DNA of 64,000 bases, taken from the NCBI RefSeq assembly GCF_042682565.1, contig NZ_JBHUIC010000030.1. One strand, written 5' to 3'. The DNA is from Pistricoccus aurantiacus (lineage in GTDB: Bacteria; Pseudomonadota; Gammaproteobacteria; Pseudomonadales; Halomonadaceae). The number at the start of each line of letters is the position of its first letter. Position 1 is the first letter of the stretch. The notes beneath the pieces were generated by a model. That model saw nothing but the letters and a program-made list of their open reading frames with translations. It was not told the DNA's origin and ran no database searches. A program made the position numbers and the translations under genes. This document shows, piece after piece, positions 9,431 through 18,133 of the stretch.

Positions 9431-11059
9431 TCAGTTCAGGTTGAAGAAGCACGCCTGATAAGGCGGCAGGCGCAGTTCATTGCCCTGCCGTTCGGCACCG
9501 AAGTCGGGGTTGTCGAGCTGTTTGTCGACGTCCATCGGTAGCGGCGTCGATTGAGGCTCGCCGGTCAGGTTGAAAACGCATAGCAGACGCTCATCCCTGT
9601 TCTTTCCGTCAGCCTGTCGTACAAAGCCCAGTAGCCGTTCGCCCACATCGAGCAGTTCGATATCGCCGTCCACCAGGGCCGGATGCGCGGCGCGAAAGCG
9701 CAGCAGGCGCCGCACCGTGTTGAGAATGGAATGGTTGTCCTGCTGCTGGCGACTGATCGCCAGAGCCAGGTGACGTGAATCCACCGGCAGCCAGGGGCCC
9801 ACCTGGGAGAAGCCGCCGTGTTCGATGTCGTCCCAGGGCATCGGCGTACGCGAGCCGTCCCGGCCCTTGAATTCCGGCCACAGCACCTTGCCGTAGGGGT
9901 CCTGAATGCGTTCGTAGGGCACCTCGGATTCCGGCAGTCCCAGCTCCTCACCCTGATAAAGACAGACGCTGCCGCGCAGGGAGAACAGCATCGCCAGCGC
10001 CACCTTGGGATAGGCAAAGGGGTCCTGATCGATGCCCCAGCGGGAGGCGCTGCGCATGACGTCGTGATTGGACAGCGCCCAGCAGGGCCAGGCGTCCCCG
10101 GCGACCCGCTCGAAGCGGCTGATGACTTCACGAATATAGGCCGCCGAGTTCGGCGCGTTGAGCAGATCGAAGGTGTAGGCCATGTGCAGCTTGTCGCCGC
10201 CGGCCATGTATTCCGCCATGCGCTCCAGCGGATTGTCGTCGCCGATCTCCCCCACCGTGGTGGTGCCGGGAAATTCGTCCATCAGCGCGCGCAGCTCTCG
10301 TAGAAAGCCGATATTTTCCGGTCGGCTGATATCGTACAGGTGGCGCTGCCAGGTGTAGGGGTTGCTGTCCGGGGCGCCCAGGGTCTTGCTCTCGTGGGGC
10401 GCCACCGGCGGGTTGTCGCGAAGCTCGAGATCGTGAAAGTAGAAGTTGACCGTGTCCAGACGAAAGCCGTCGACGCCGAGCTCCAGCCAGAAGCGCATGT
10501 TGTCGAGCTGGGCGGTGCGCACCTCGGGATTATGGAAATTGAGATCCGGCTGGCTGGTCAAAAAACTGTGCAGGTAATACTGGCGCCGGCGGGAATCGAA
10601 GGTCCAAGCCGGTCCACCGAAGATCGACAGCCAGTTGTTGGGCGGGGTGCCGTCGGGCTTGGGGTCCGCCCACACATACCAGTCCGCCTTGTCGTTGTGA
10701 CGATTCTGACGGCTTTCCTCGAACCAGGGATGCTCATTCGAGCTGTGGTTCACGACCTGGTCGATGATGACCTTGAGTCTCAGCTCGTGAGCCCGGCTCA
10801 GCAGCGTCTTGAAGTCCTCGAGGGTACCGAACATCGGATCGACGCCGCGATAGTCGCTGACGTCGTAGCCGAAATCCAGCATCGGCGAGGTGAAGAAGGG
10901 CGACAGCCAGATACCGTCCACCCCGAGGCTTGCCACATAATCGAGGCGATGGATGATGCCTCGCAGATCGCCGATCCCATCGCCGTTCGCATCCATGAAA
11001 CTGCGCGGATAGATCTGATAAATGACGCCGCCGCGCCACCAGGTCAGATTGTCTTGCAT
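9431..11059 (-). CDS. GH13 alpha-glucosidase (Halomonas HaG type)
   Basis: A 542-residue cytoplasmic alpha-glucosidase. Catalytic residues fall at Asp202 (VDGFRLDTVNFYF), Glu271 (TTVGEIGDDN) and Asp333 (LSNHDVMRS), the same numbers known for the monovalent-cation-activated alpha-glucosidase of Halomonas sp. H11, which this sequence closely resembles from memory. AAGGAA precedes the ATG. It is the promoter-proximal gene of the pair; a LacI-type operator lies about 196 bases upstream. Maltose- and sucrose-type substrates are likely. Confidence 0.93.
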   Translation of the reverse strand: MQDNLTWWRGGVIYQIYPRSFMDANGDGIGDLRGIIHRLDYVASLGVDGIWLSPFFTSPMLDFGYDVSDYRGVDPMFGTLEDFKTLLSRAHELRLKVIIDQVVNHSSNEHPWFEESRQNRHNDKADWYVWADPKPDGTPPNNWLSIFGGPAWTFDSRRRQYYLHSFLTSQPDLNFHNPEVRTAQLDNMRFWLELGVDGFRLDTVNFYFHDLELRDNPPVAPHESKTLGAPDSNPYTWQRHLYDISRPENIGFLRELRALMDEFPGTTTVGEIGDDNPLERMAEYMAGGDKLHMAYTFDLLNAPNSAAYIREVISRFERVAGDAWPCWALSNHDVMRSASRWGIDQDPFAYPKVALAMLFSLRGSVCLYQGEELGLPESEVPYERIQDPYGKVLWPEFKGRDGSRTPMPWDDIEHGGFSQVGPWLPVDSRHLALAISRQQQDNHSILNTVRRLLRFRAAHPALVDGDIELLDVGERLLGFVRQADGKNRDERLLCVFNLTGEPQSTPLPMDVDKQLDNPDFGAERQGNELRLPPYQACFFNLN

Positions 11060-11254
11060 CTATGATTCCTTGGGTTGATTGAGCACGACCCTGTGCGAAA
11101 ACGCAGCGTCCATTGCGAGTGCTCACGCATCGTTCAACCTTTCATGGCATCCCTCAGCAAGAGAGGAAATACGCGAGTCAGCGTCATCCAGGGAGTGGAC
11201 CAGTGCATGATCGCCAACTTTTCCAGTTCCAATAGCGCGATGAAAAAATCGGAA

Positions 11255-11270
11255 ACTTAATCGTTTAAGG
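11255..11270. promoter_or_regulatory. LacI-family operator upstream of the alpha-glucosidase pair
   Basis: ACTTAATCGTTTAAGG shares the 14-base core CTTAATCGTTTAAG with the operator before the porin (6379-6394). It lies in the 295-base gap 11060-11354. If the promoter is here, the glucosidase mRNA has a leader of about 190 bases in which I see no further gene. Confidence 0.68.
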
Positions 11271-11354
11271 TATTATTAACGTAGTACCGGCTGTTGGCAG
11301 CAGCAATATAGACTTTGGATGTAAATTCACCATGGAGCCAGGCGTAAAAACAGG

Positions 11355-12779
11355 CTACCAGCCCCAGAACATCAGCCACCAGGCCAGCAGCACCACGCCG
11401 ATGGCCAGGACCACGCCACCCAGGGCGAGCAGCCGGCGTAGCCCTGTCGCGTACTGACCGAGAATCTTCCAGCCCAGGCTCAGGCACCAGGCGCTGGTGG
11501 CGATCAGCAGCGCCGCCCGAGCGTCGTTGACCCACAGCATGCGCAGGCCGTCGCCGCGCAGCAGCGTCACCGTGATGGTGGAAAGCCCGAGAAACACCCC
11601 AAGGCCGCCCAGGGGAATCAGTGCATAGGAGAGGTGCCACAGTCGCGCCCAGGACCAGGCGCCGAGAATCCGGTTGGCCAGTGCCAGAGACAGGCTCAAG
11701 AGCGTGGCCATCACCAGGCCGGTGGCGAAGATATAGCCGATCAGTAGAGCGCCGTCGAGCAGGTTGAAGACGTCGTTCTGGGCCGGATAGTTGGTAAGAA
11801 TCCACCAGGGGGCGGTGGTTTCCAGCGGCCATAGCCAGCCGTGATTGACCAGCCAGACGGCGCTCAGCTGCTTCAACTGGACGAACCAGGGGCTCGCGGT
11901 CCAGTGAAAGGCGCCGATGGCGATGCCCAGCAGCCCGAAGATCAGCAGGGCGAATTCCCAGGCGCTGGCGGGACGATCCCGACTCGGCGTGATCAGCTCG
12001 CTGCCCGGCTTGCGTGCCTGAAGCTGAATGGCGTCCTTGTAGCCGCTGCAGCGGGAGCACATGTGGCAGTCGCTGGTGCTGTCGAGCTGCTTGAGAGGAA
12101 TCAGCGGCGCGCAGTCCGGCGCGGCGTGACGTACCGCCTGGCCCTGGCGGGCGCGACGATTGAAGTCTTCCCAGGCGGCCTTGTCCGTGTGGTAGTGCAG
12201 CGGTGCGAGCTTGGCGAGCAGGGCGAAGACGCCGTTGACCGGGCACAGATGCCGGCACCAGACTCGTTTGCCCTTGCCGTAGACGAGCCCCACCGCCACC
12301 GCCGCCACGGTGGAGCCACCGAGTACCACCAGCGCCCCGGTGGGATACTGATAGACGCTGGCCATCTGGCCGTACAGGGTAGTGCCGAGAAACGCCACGA
12401 AAGGCCAACCCTTCCAGCGCATCCAGCGAGGAATGGGACGCCCCAGACCGACCCGGCTGGCGGCTTCGGAAAGCGATCCTTCCGGGCAGAACACGCCGCA
12501 CCACAGCCGCCCGAACAGCACCATGCTGACCAGCACGAAGGGCCACCAGATGCCCCAGAACACGAAGGCGGCGAACACCGTCAGGTTGGAAAGAATGTGC
12601 GCCTGGTGACCCGGCAGGGGCAGCCAGGCCGGTACCAGCAGCAGGACAGCGTAAAATCCCACCACCGTCCACTGGATGATCTGAATCGCCTTGCGATGAC
12701 GCTGCAAACCATGACCCAGGGCCGCGAGCCTTGGATAGCGTGGGGCATGCTTCAATGTGGCGGTCTGACAGGTGCCCAT
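11355..12779 (-). CDS. ftrD: FtrD polyferredoxin of the ferrous-iron uptake system
   Basis: A 474-residue inner-membrane iron-sulfur protein of the NapH/RdxA-like group, the electron-handling part of FtrABCD. Several membrane helices are present. Cysteine clusters occur in LFGRLWCGVFCPEGSLSE, VWCRHLCPVNGVFALLAK and SDCHMCSRCSGYKDAI, consistent with two 4Fe-4S sites and transmembrane CxxxCP motifs. The start overlaps the ftrC stop by one base. The C-terminal half adds further helices. Role in the system follows from Bordetella and Brucella FtrABCD; the electron route is inferred. Confidence 0.85.
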   Translation of the reverse strand: MGTCQTATLKHAPRYPRLAALGHGLQRHRKAIQIIQWTVVGFYAVLLLVPAWLPLPGHQAHILSNLTVFAAFVFWGIWWPFVLVSMVLFGRLWCGVFCPEGSLSEAASRVGLGRPIPRWMRWKGWPFVAFLGTTLYGQMASVYQYPTGALVVLGGSTVAAVAVGLVYGKGKRVWCRHLCPVNGVFALLAKLAPLHYHTDKAAWEDFNRRARQGQAVRHAAPDCAPLIPLKQLDSTSDCHMCSRCSGYKDAIQLQARKPGSELITPSRDRPASAWEFALLIFGLLGIAIGAFHWTASPWFVQLKQLSAVWLVNHGWLWPLETTAPWWILTNYPAQNDVFNLLDGALLIGYIFATGLVMATLLSLSLALANRILGAWSWARLWHLSYALIPLGGLGVFLGLSTITVTLLRGDGLRMLWVNDARAALLIATSAWCLSLGWKILGQYATGLRRLLALGGVVLAIGVVLLAWWLMFWGW

Positions 12780-13639
12780 CAGGTCTGCTCCACGCCCACT
12801 CGGTGAGATGTATGCCGGGAGGGGGCACGATGATTCTGCCAGCTCAGCAGCCCCAGTACGACGATCCAGTAGACCGCGTAGCCGACGACCACGGCGAACG
12901 GCGGCCAGGCGCGGTAGCCGGCGAAGGAGGCCAGAATGCCACCGAGTCCGCTGCCGTCATCCAGCCAGGCGCTGGTATCCCACAGTGGGTCCGGGCCGGC
13001 GGGCAATGCGCCGAATCCGATCAGCCGTTCGAGGCCGGAGACGAAAAGCGAGGCGGCAAGCAACAGCAGCAGAATTTCCGTGATACGGAAGAACAGCTTC
13101 CAGGAAAAGACACGGGTGCCAAGCTGAAGTACCCAGAAGGTGATCAGCGCCAGTCCGAAGCCAATGGCGGCCGACAGCACGAAACCCGTAATGCCGCCGG
13201 CCTGCAGCTGCGCCATGCCCATGCCATAGAGAAAGACGATGGTTTCCGAGCCTTCCCGGGCCACGGCGATGGCCACCAGCAGGGCGATGCCCCAGTAGCG
13301 AGAATCCGCTACCGATTCCGCCAGGCCCTGTTGCATGTCCGCTTTCAGGGTGCGCCCGTGAGCGCGCATCCACACCACCATCTGCAGAATCAGCGCACAG
13401 GCGATCAGCACCATGGCGGCTTGGAAGACTTCCTGGGCCTGACCCTGCAGGAAGCTGCCGGCGCTCATCAGTCCCACGCCCATCAGCCCGGCGAGCACCA
13501 GTCCGCCCAGTACGCCGAGCCACAGATAGCGCAGTCCGACCCGTGCCTCGGATTGTTTCAACCAGGCGTAGGCAATCCCCACAACCAGGATTGCCTCGAC
13601 GCTCTCGCGCCAGACGATGAAGAGAACCTGTTCGTTCAT
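12779..13639 (-). CDS. ftrC: FtrC, FTR1-family iron permease
   Basis: A 286-residue membrane permease of the oxidase-dependent FTR1/EfeU family. Both REXXE iron-binding motifs are present: RESVE at residues 11-15 and REGSE at 128-132, each inside a hydrophobic helix. The start at 13639 is preferred over 13657 because AGGAG lies seven bases upstream; it leaves 14 bases to the ftrB stop. Overlap with ftrD at the 3' end shows an operon. Confidence 0.9.
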   Translation of the reverse strand: MNEQVLFIVWRESVEAILVVGIAYAWLKQSEARVGLRYLWLGVLGGLVLAGLMGVGLMSAGSFLQGQAQEVFQAAMVLIACALILQMVVWMRAHGRTLKADMQQGLAESVADSRYWGIALLVAIAVAREGSETIVFLYGMGMAQLQAGGITGFVLSAAIGFGLALITFWVLQLGTRVFSWKLFFRITEILLLLLAASLFVSGLERLIGFGALPAGPDPLWDTSAWLDDGSGLGGILASFAGYRAWPPFAVVVGYAVYWIVVLGLLSWQNHRAPSRHTSHRVGVEQT

Positions 13640-13653
13640 GTGCGGCTCCTGGA

Positions 13654-14004
13654 TCACTCGGCGATAACGAGGCCTTGGGCGCCCGGTAGATGAAACTCGT
13701 CGAAGAAGTCGTATTCCCCGGGCTTCAGCGGGTGGATGACCACGAAGGATTCGACCCCCGGACCCATCACCTTTTCCTGACGCAGGGAACGGCTTTCGAA
13801 TTCCACCGGAGTGTTGCCGGTATTGTGCAGATTGATCTTGAAACGCTCCCCGGCCTTGACATGGAGTTCACGGGGTTTCAGTTCGCCGTTGTGCAGCTCC
13901 AGGTCGTAGGCCGGCAGACTGCCGGCCCAAGCCTGGGTCACCGCGGCGAACATCATCAGGAGCAATCCATACAGCGCTGTCTTGCCGATCGGTACTGTCT
14001 TCAT
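13654..14004 (-). CDS. ftrB: FtrB, periplasmic cupredoxin-like protein
   Basis: A 116-residue protein with a signal peptide (cleavage near AWAGS, residue 27) and a cupredoxin fold (KPRELHVKAGERFKINLHNTGNTPVEFES ... PGEYDFFDEFHLPGAQGLVIAE). In FtrABCD systems it is thought to oxidise Fe(II) before the permease. The usual cupredoxin Cys ligand is absent, as in other FtrB proteins; His in EFHLPG and in LHNTGN could serve. It lies between ftrA and ftrC. Confidence 0.85.
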   Translation of the reverse strand: MKTVPIGKTALYGLLLMMFAAVTQAWAGSLPAYDLELHNGELKPRELHVKAGERFKINLHNTGNTPVEFESRSLRQEKVMGPGVESFVVIHPLKPGEYDFFDEFHLPGAQGLVIAE

Positions 14005-14037
14005 ATCGGTGCTGTCTTCATAAAGGTCTGGGAAGGA

Positions 14038-14553
14038 TCAATAACCGCCTTTCTTGCCGGTCCCGGCGTAGACGAAGTCGTAGTCCACCTCGAAGGTGTC
14101 GTACCATTCCGGCACGCCGGTTTCCTTGTCGATATGACGCTGCAGCTGCGGCGCCTTGACGGTGTAGGTCAGGTGGTACTTGCCCGGACCGTCGAGCTTG
14201 ACGTTGGCGCCGTAGTGGGTGCCGTCGTTGGCCATCATCGGCATGAAGCTGCCTTCGATGGGCGTATCGCTGCCCTCTTTCGTCAGGCGGTAATCGATCT
14301 CGAGATAAGGAATCCAGGCGCCCGGGGCAAAGCCGTTGGGGTTGTCCTCCAAGGCGTGAATGTCAGCTTCCAGGTGGATATCCGCCTGAGCCGCGGGCAG
14401 CTCGCCGGCGGGTTCCATGGTCACCGGCTGTAGATAAACCGCGGCGATCTCCATGCCGTTTTCCAGCTTCGGCTCGCCGATAGGATACTCGAGGGCCAGG
14501 GCCTGGCCGGCGATGGCGACAAGAGGAAGGGCGGCTAGGGCCAGACGTTTCAT
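14038..14553 (-). CDS. ftrA: FtrA/P19-type periplasmic iron-binding protein
   Basis: A 171-residue periplasmic protein of the P19/Tp34 family, which binds Fe(II) and Cu(II). The signal peptide ends after ALA near residue 20. Typical features are visible: ADIHLEADIHA with the metal-site Glu and His residues, and SFMPMMANDGTHYGANVKL, whose Met and His residues line the copper/iron site in P19. It is the first gene of ftrABCD, with AAGGAGC upstream of the ATG. A weak Fur-type element follows at 14597. Confidence 0.88.
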   Translation of the reverse strand: MKRLALAALPLVAIAGQALALEYPIGEPKLENGMEIAAVYLQPVTMEPAGELPAAQADIHLEADIHALEDNPNGFAPGAWIPYLEIDYRLTKEGSDTPIEGSFMPMMANDGTHYGANVKLDGPGKYHLTYTVKAPQLQRHIDKETGVPEWYDTFEVDYDFVYAGTGKKGGY

Positions 14554-14596
14554 GGAAGCTCCTTGCAGATGTAAACGGAGAGCAAGTATGAACCTG

Positions 14597-14615
14597 AATA
14601 AGAGTCAGTCTCAAT
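14597..14615 (-). promoter_or_regulatory. Possible Fur box upstream of ftrABCD
   Basis: The 19-base AATAAGAGTCAGTCTCAAT is a partly symmetric, AT-rich element (12 of 19 positions self-complementary) 44 bases upstream of ftrA. It resembles the 7-1-7 form of Fur sites, and iron control is expected for this operon, but the match is weak. Confidence 0.3.
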
Positions 14616-14670
14616 ATCGTTATTATTTATGCGACCATCCGTCGCAGGCTGATTAAAGCTGTCGTCGCCA

Positions 14671-16845
14671 ATGATCGAAAATCAATCCCTGATCGCGTGG
14701 CTTGCGACACTGAACGCCCAGTTGAATGCAAGGCGTCATCGCGCCCTGCTATGGCTAAGCGGCTCGGAGGCCCTGTGCCGTAGTCGCGGGTTGTCGCTAT
14801 GGGAAGCGACGACCTGGGCAGCGCCGCTGTGGGTGGGCATGACTGCGCCGCCTTCGATCGCGGCCTTGCCCGCCGCCAAGGCGCGCACCCGACTGGGGCA
14901 GGAGCACGCGCTGATCGTTTTCGATGCGGTCTCCCAAGGCGCCGGCTTCGACCCGGATGCCTTCGGCGCGCTGTCCGGTACCGTCAAGGCCGGCGGCCTG
15001 CTGGTACTGCTGACCCCGGAAAGCTGGCGGTACGGGACTTGCACGCCGGATGCGGATTATGCCCGCCTGGCCCACTGGCCCTGGCAGCCGGAGCAATTGA
15101 GCGCGCATTATCTCCTGCGTCTGGGTCGACGGCTGCAAGATATGGCCGGGGTTTGCCACTGGCCGGCGGAGCAGGCGTTGCCCGGCGTTCCTGTTTTTCG
15201 GGAACCCACCGAGGGGACAGACGCAAGCCCGCCGCAGGGGTCGAACTGCCTGAGCCAGGATCAGGCCCGAGCGGTGGAGCGGCTGGTCAAGCTACGTCGG
15301 CGCCGTCCCTTGGTGCTGAGCGCGGATCGTGGTCGCGGCAAGACCGCCGCCTTGGGAATTGCTGCGGCTCAAAGACTCGATAAGGAGCGGGAGTTATGGA
15401 TTACCGCTCCCCGAGCCGCCGCGGTGGAACCGCTGTTCGAGCGCCTGGCGGCGTTACTGCCGGACGGCAAACGAACCGATAACCGTTTCACGCTGGATAA
15501 TCGGCGGGTGCGCTTCCTCGCTCCGGACGCGGTACTGGAGGCTCTCGATGAGGCACCTGACAATGGGGCGCCACCGACCCTGTTCGTCGACGAGGCGGCG
15601 GCGATTCCCGCCGCGCTGCTGGGGCGCTGGCTGGACGCTTTCCCGCGTATCGCCTTCGCTACCACGATGCATGGCTACGAAGGCACCGGTCGCGGCTTCC
15701 AGCTGCGTTTTCACGAGCGTCTCGACCGCCGGGCCCCGGGCTGGCGCGCCCTGCATCTCGACCAGCCGATTCGCTGGGCGGGTGGCGACTCTCTGGAAAC
15801 CGCCACTCGCGATCTCCTGCTGCTGGACGCGGAACCCGCGGATGGAAAAGCCGTCAGCGAGGCGCTGAACCAGCACGAGCTGCGTCTGATCTGGCTGGAT
15901 CGTGCCGTTCTGGCAACCCGGGAACCGGCGCTTGGCGAGCTGTTCGGCCTGCTGGTGCAGGCCCACTATCGCACTACGCCGGCGGATCTGCGCCAGCTTC
16001 TCGACGGGCCGGATATCCGCCTGCTGACCGCCTATTTCGGAGACACGCTGGTCGGCGTCTGCCAGCTGCAGCGAGAGGGCGGTTTTCCCGAGGAACTTGC
16101 CAGCGCCATCTGGCTCGGCAAGCGTCGACCCCGTGGCCACCTGCTGGCCCAGTCCCTGGCTGCCCACGGCGGCTGGCAGGACGCCGCGAAGACAAGCTGG
16201 TGGCGGATAGTGCGTATTGCGGTACATCCGGCAGCCAGGCGACGCGGTATCGGCCAATACTTGGTGCAGGAAGCGGGAAAGCAGGCGCTTGATCAAGGTA
16301 TCGGGCGTCTGGGGGTGAGTTTCGGCGCGGACACGGGACTGCTCGCCTTCTGGCGGCGGCTGGGGTTCGTCAGTCTTCGAATCGGCCTGACTCGGGAAGC
16401 CGCCAGCGGCGAACACTCGATCATGATGGGCAAGCCGTTGACCCCAGCCAGCCAGGCAGTAATCGAGAGCATGACAGGCGACTTTCAGCAGTTGCTGCCG
16501 AGCCTGCTGGGTCATGAGCTGGCGCGCTTGGAGCCGGATATCGCCGCGGCGCTGTTGCAAGAAGGCCCGGCGCCGGTCATCGATAGCCAGGACATGGCAA
16601 AGATCGAATGGTTTGCCATGGGCGGCGGGGAACTGGCGCTGGTACGGCCTTGGCTGGCTCGGGCCTGGCTTTCCTGGCTTAGACGTAGGCCACGGAAGGC
16701 CGACGTCACTCCGGCGCTTTTCGCCTTGGCAAAACCCTTGTTTCAGGCAACCCTGAGTGCAGGAAACTCCAAAAAGGGAAATCTGGCATGCTGGCGACGG
16801 CTGGCGAAAAAATTGCATGAAGAGCTGGCGAAACAAACGCCATGA
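14671..16845 (+). CDS. tmcA: tRNA(Met) cytidine acetyltransferase
   Basis: A 724-residue enzyme that acetylates the wobble cytidine (C34) of elongator tRNA(Met), using ATP and acetyl-CoA. Domains in order: an N-terminal DUF1726-like region, a helicase-like ATPase with Walker A ADRGRGKT at residues 218-225 and the Walker B-like LFVDEAAAIP, then a GNAT acetyltransferase with the acetyl-CoA loop HPAARRRGIGQYL near residues 515-530, and a C-terminal RNA-binding tail. Length is close to the family norm. It is transcribed divergently from ftrA and has no obvious partner. Confidence 0.93.
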   Translation: MIENQSLIAWLATLNAQLNARRHRALLWLSGSEALCRSRGLSLWEATTWAAPLWVGMTAPPSIAALPAAKARTRLGQEHALIVFDAVSQGAGFDPDAFGALSGTVKAGGLLVLLTPESWRYGTCTPDADYARLAHWPWQPEQLSAHYLLRLGRRLQDMAGVCHWPAEQALPGVPVFREPTEGTDASPPQGSNCLSQDQARAVERLVKLRRRRPLVLSADRGRGKTAALGIAAAQRLDKERELWITAPRAAAVEPLFERLAALLPDGKRTDNRFTLDNRRVRFLAPDAVLEALDEAPDNGAPPTLFVDEAAAIPAALLGRWLDAFPRIAFATTMHGYEGTGRGFQLRFHERLDRRAPGWRALHLDQPIRWAGGDSLETATRDLLLLDAEPADGKAVSEALNQHELRLIWLDRAVLATREPALGELFGLLVQAHYRTTPADLRQLLDGPDIRLLTAYFGDTLVGVCQLQREGGFPEELASAIWLGKRRPRGHLLAQSLAAHGGWQDAAKTSWWRIVRIAVHPAARRRGIGQYLVQEAGKQALDQGIGRLGVSFGADTGLLAFWRRLGFVSLRIGLTREAASGEHSIMMGKPLTPASQAVIESMTGDFQQLLPSLLGHELARLEPDIAAALLQEGPAPVIDSQDMAKIEWFAMGGGELALVRPWLARAWLSWLRRRPRKADVTPALFALAKPLFQATLSAGNSKKGNLACWRRLAKKLHEELAKQTP

Positions 16846-16881
16846 TGCGTGGTTGACAAGCCGACTGACTTCACGAAAAAA

Positions 16882-17484
16882 TCAATACTCCCCGCCGCTC
16901 ATCACCCAGACGATGCGTGTTTCGGCCTCGCCAGGATTGCGAATCCAGTGCGGCTCGTCGCCGGTCAGGGAGAAGCTGTCGCCGGCCTCGAGCAGAAAGG
17001 TCTGGTCTCCAATGGTGAGTTCCAGCGTACCGGCTTCGATGTAACCGGCTTCCTCGCCTTTACGTTGCCTGGGGGTTTCGCCACCGCTGCCACCGGGCTC
17101 CAGGCGGGTCATGATAAGCAACAGCTGACCGCTGAGCCTCGGCGACAGCAGTTCCTCCTGTGCGCCGATACCGGAAAACGCCATGGTACGACGATGATTG
17201 GCGCGTACGATGTATTGGCTTTCCTCATTCGTGGCCGTCTCATCGGGATGAAAGAACCAGCTGGTCCGTACGCCCAAGACCTTGCTGATCGATTGCAGAA
17301 CACCGATGGGTAACGACGAGACCCCGCGTTCCACCTGGCTGAGATAGCCCACGGATTTGTTGATCTTCTTGGCTAACGTTGCCAACGTAATTCGCTGCGC
17401 CTTTCGCAAGTCGCGGATCTGACGACCGATATGTAGATCGCCGGGCGTAAGGTCTTGATCGTTTTCGATTTTTTCATCCAACAT
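16882..17484 (-). CDS. XRE-family regulator with C-terminal cupin domain
   Basis: A 200-residue regulator: an HTH of the Xre type at about residues 20-75 (IRDLRKAQRITLATLAKKINKSVGYLSQVERG), then a cupin_2 sensor domain near the C-terminus (ELTIGDQTFLLEAGDSFSLTGDEPHWIRNPG). This architecture is that of PuuR and other regulators of amine and amino-acid catabolism. It lies downstream of, and in the same orientation as, an FAD amine-oxidase gene and a BCCT carrier, so control of those genes is plausible but not shown. Confidence 0.88.
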   Translation of the reverse strand: MLDEKIENDQDLTPGDLHIGRQIRDLRKAQRITLATLAKKINKSVGYLSQVERGVSSLPIGVLQSISKVLGVRTSWFFHPDETATNEESQYIVRANHRRTMAFSGIGAQEELLSPRLSGQLLLIMTRLEPGGSGGETPRQRKGEEAGYIEAGTLELTIGDQTFLLEAGDSFSLTGDEPHWIRNPGEAETRIVWVMSGGEY

Positions 17485-17539
17485 GGTACGGGCCTGGTTT
17501 TCAAGCTGTTGCTTGAAAGCTTAACAAGGAACACCCACC

Positions 17540-17650
17540 ATGAAAAACTTATTTATTTTTTCATTCTCGCGGCATTCTGCCATTGCGTGGCAAGACTGGA
17601 AAATCTCAGACGCGGGTCATTCTCATCCCTCTGTGACGGCGATCAAATAA
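17540..17650 (+). CDS. Possible 36-residue small ORF
   Basis: An ATG at 17540 preceded by AAGGA with nine-base spacing opens a 36-codon frame beginning MKNLFIFSFSRHSAIAWQDW. It lies alone in the 205-base gap between the XRE regulator and the SnoaL-like gene. No family is recognised and the codon use is AT-rich at the start. It may well be non-coding. Confidence 0.2.
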   Translation: MKNLFIFSFSRHSAIAWQDWKISDAGHSHPSVTAIK

Positions 17651-17689
17651 AACAGGATGACCCATTTGATCGCCGGATTGATAGTCGCG

Positions 17690-18076
17690 CTAGGCGGAAT
17701 CAAAGGGCGGACGCTGTTTGCGGAATGCCTGTTTGCCCACGATCTTGCCATCGCGGAACGTGAATAGATCCACACCGTCCGCATGAACACGCTTGCCGTC
17801 GGGTCGGGTTGCAATGAAGGTCGATTCCGAGACGATACGATCCTCCGCGACGTAATGCTTGCCGTTCAGCCATTGGACATCGGGCATCGTGTCCCAGGTG
17901 TTCTCGAACTGCTCGCTGACGGCTTGTTTTCCCTCGATGCGAGTACCGTACGTCTCGGGGCCGGAGACGGTCTCGAACACGATGTCATCGTGGAAGTAAG
18001 CCATCACCGCGTCGATATCATGGCGGTTGAACGCATCGAACAGCGCCTGCATGTCGTCATGGGTCATTCCATTCAT
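17690..18076 (-). CDS. SnoaL/NTF2-like fold protein
   Basis: A 128-residue protein with the cone-shaped SnoaL/NTF2 fold pattern (MQALFDAFNRHDIDAVMAYFHDDIVFET ... YGTRIEGKQAVSEQF ... DGVDLFTFRDGKIV). Members include isomerases, cyclases and many small-molecule binders, so a specific reaction cannot be assigned. The start at 18076 follows GAGGAAAAAA; an upstream ATG at 18106 lacks a ribosome site. It lies 57 bases downstream of the FAD oxidase gene on the same strand and may be co-transcribed. Confidence 0.8.
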   Translation of the reverse strand: MNGMTHDDMQALFDAFNRHDIDAVMAYFHDDIVFETVSGPETYGTRIEGKQAVSEQFENTWDTMPDVQWLNGKHYVAEDRIVSESTFIATRPDGKRVHADGVDLFTFRDGKIVGKQAFRKQRPPFDSA

Positions 18077-18133
18077 TGCTTTTTTCCTCACATTAATGTT
18101 TAACATTTGTCACCTTTCACGTATGGGAAACCC

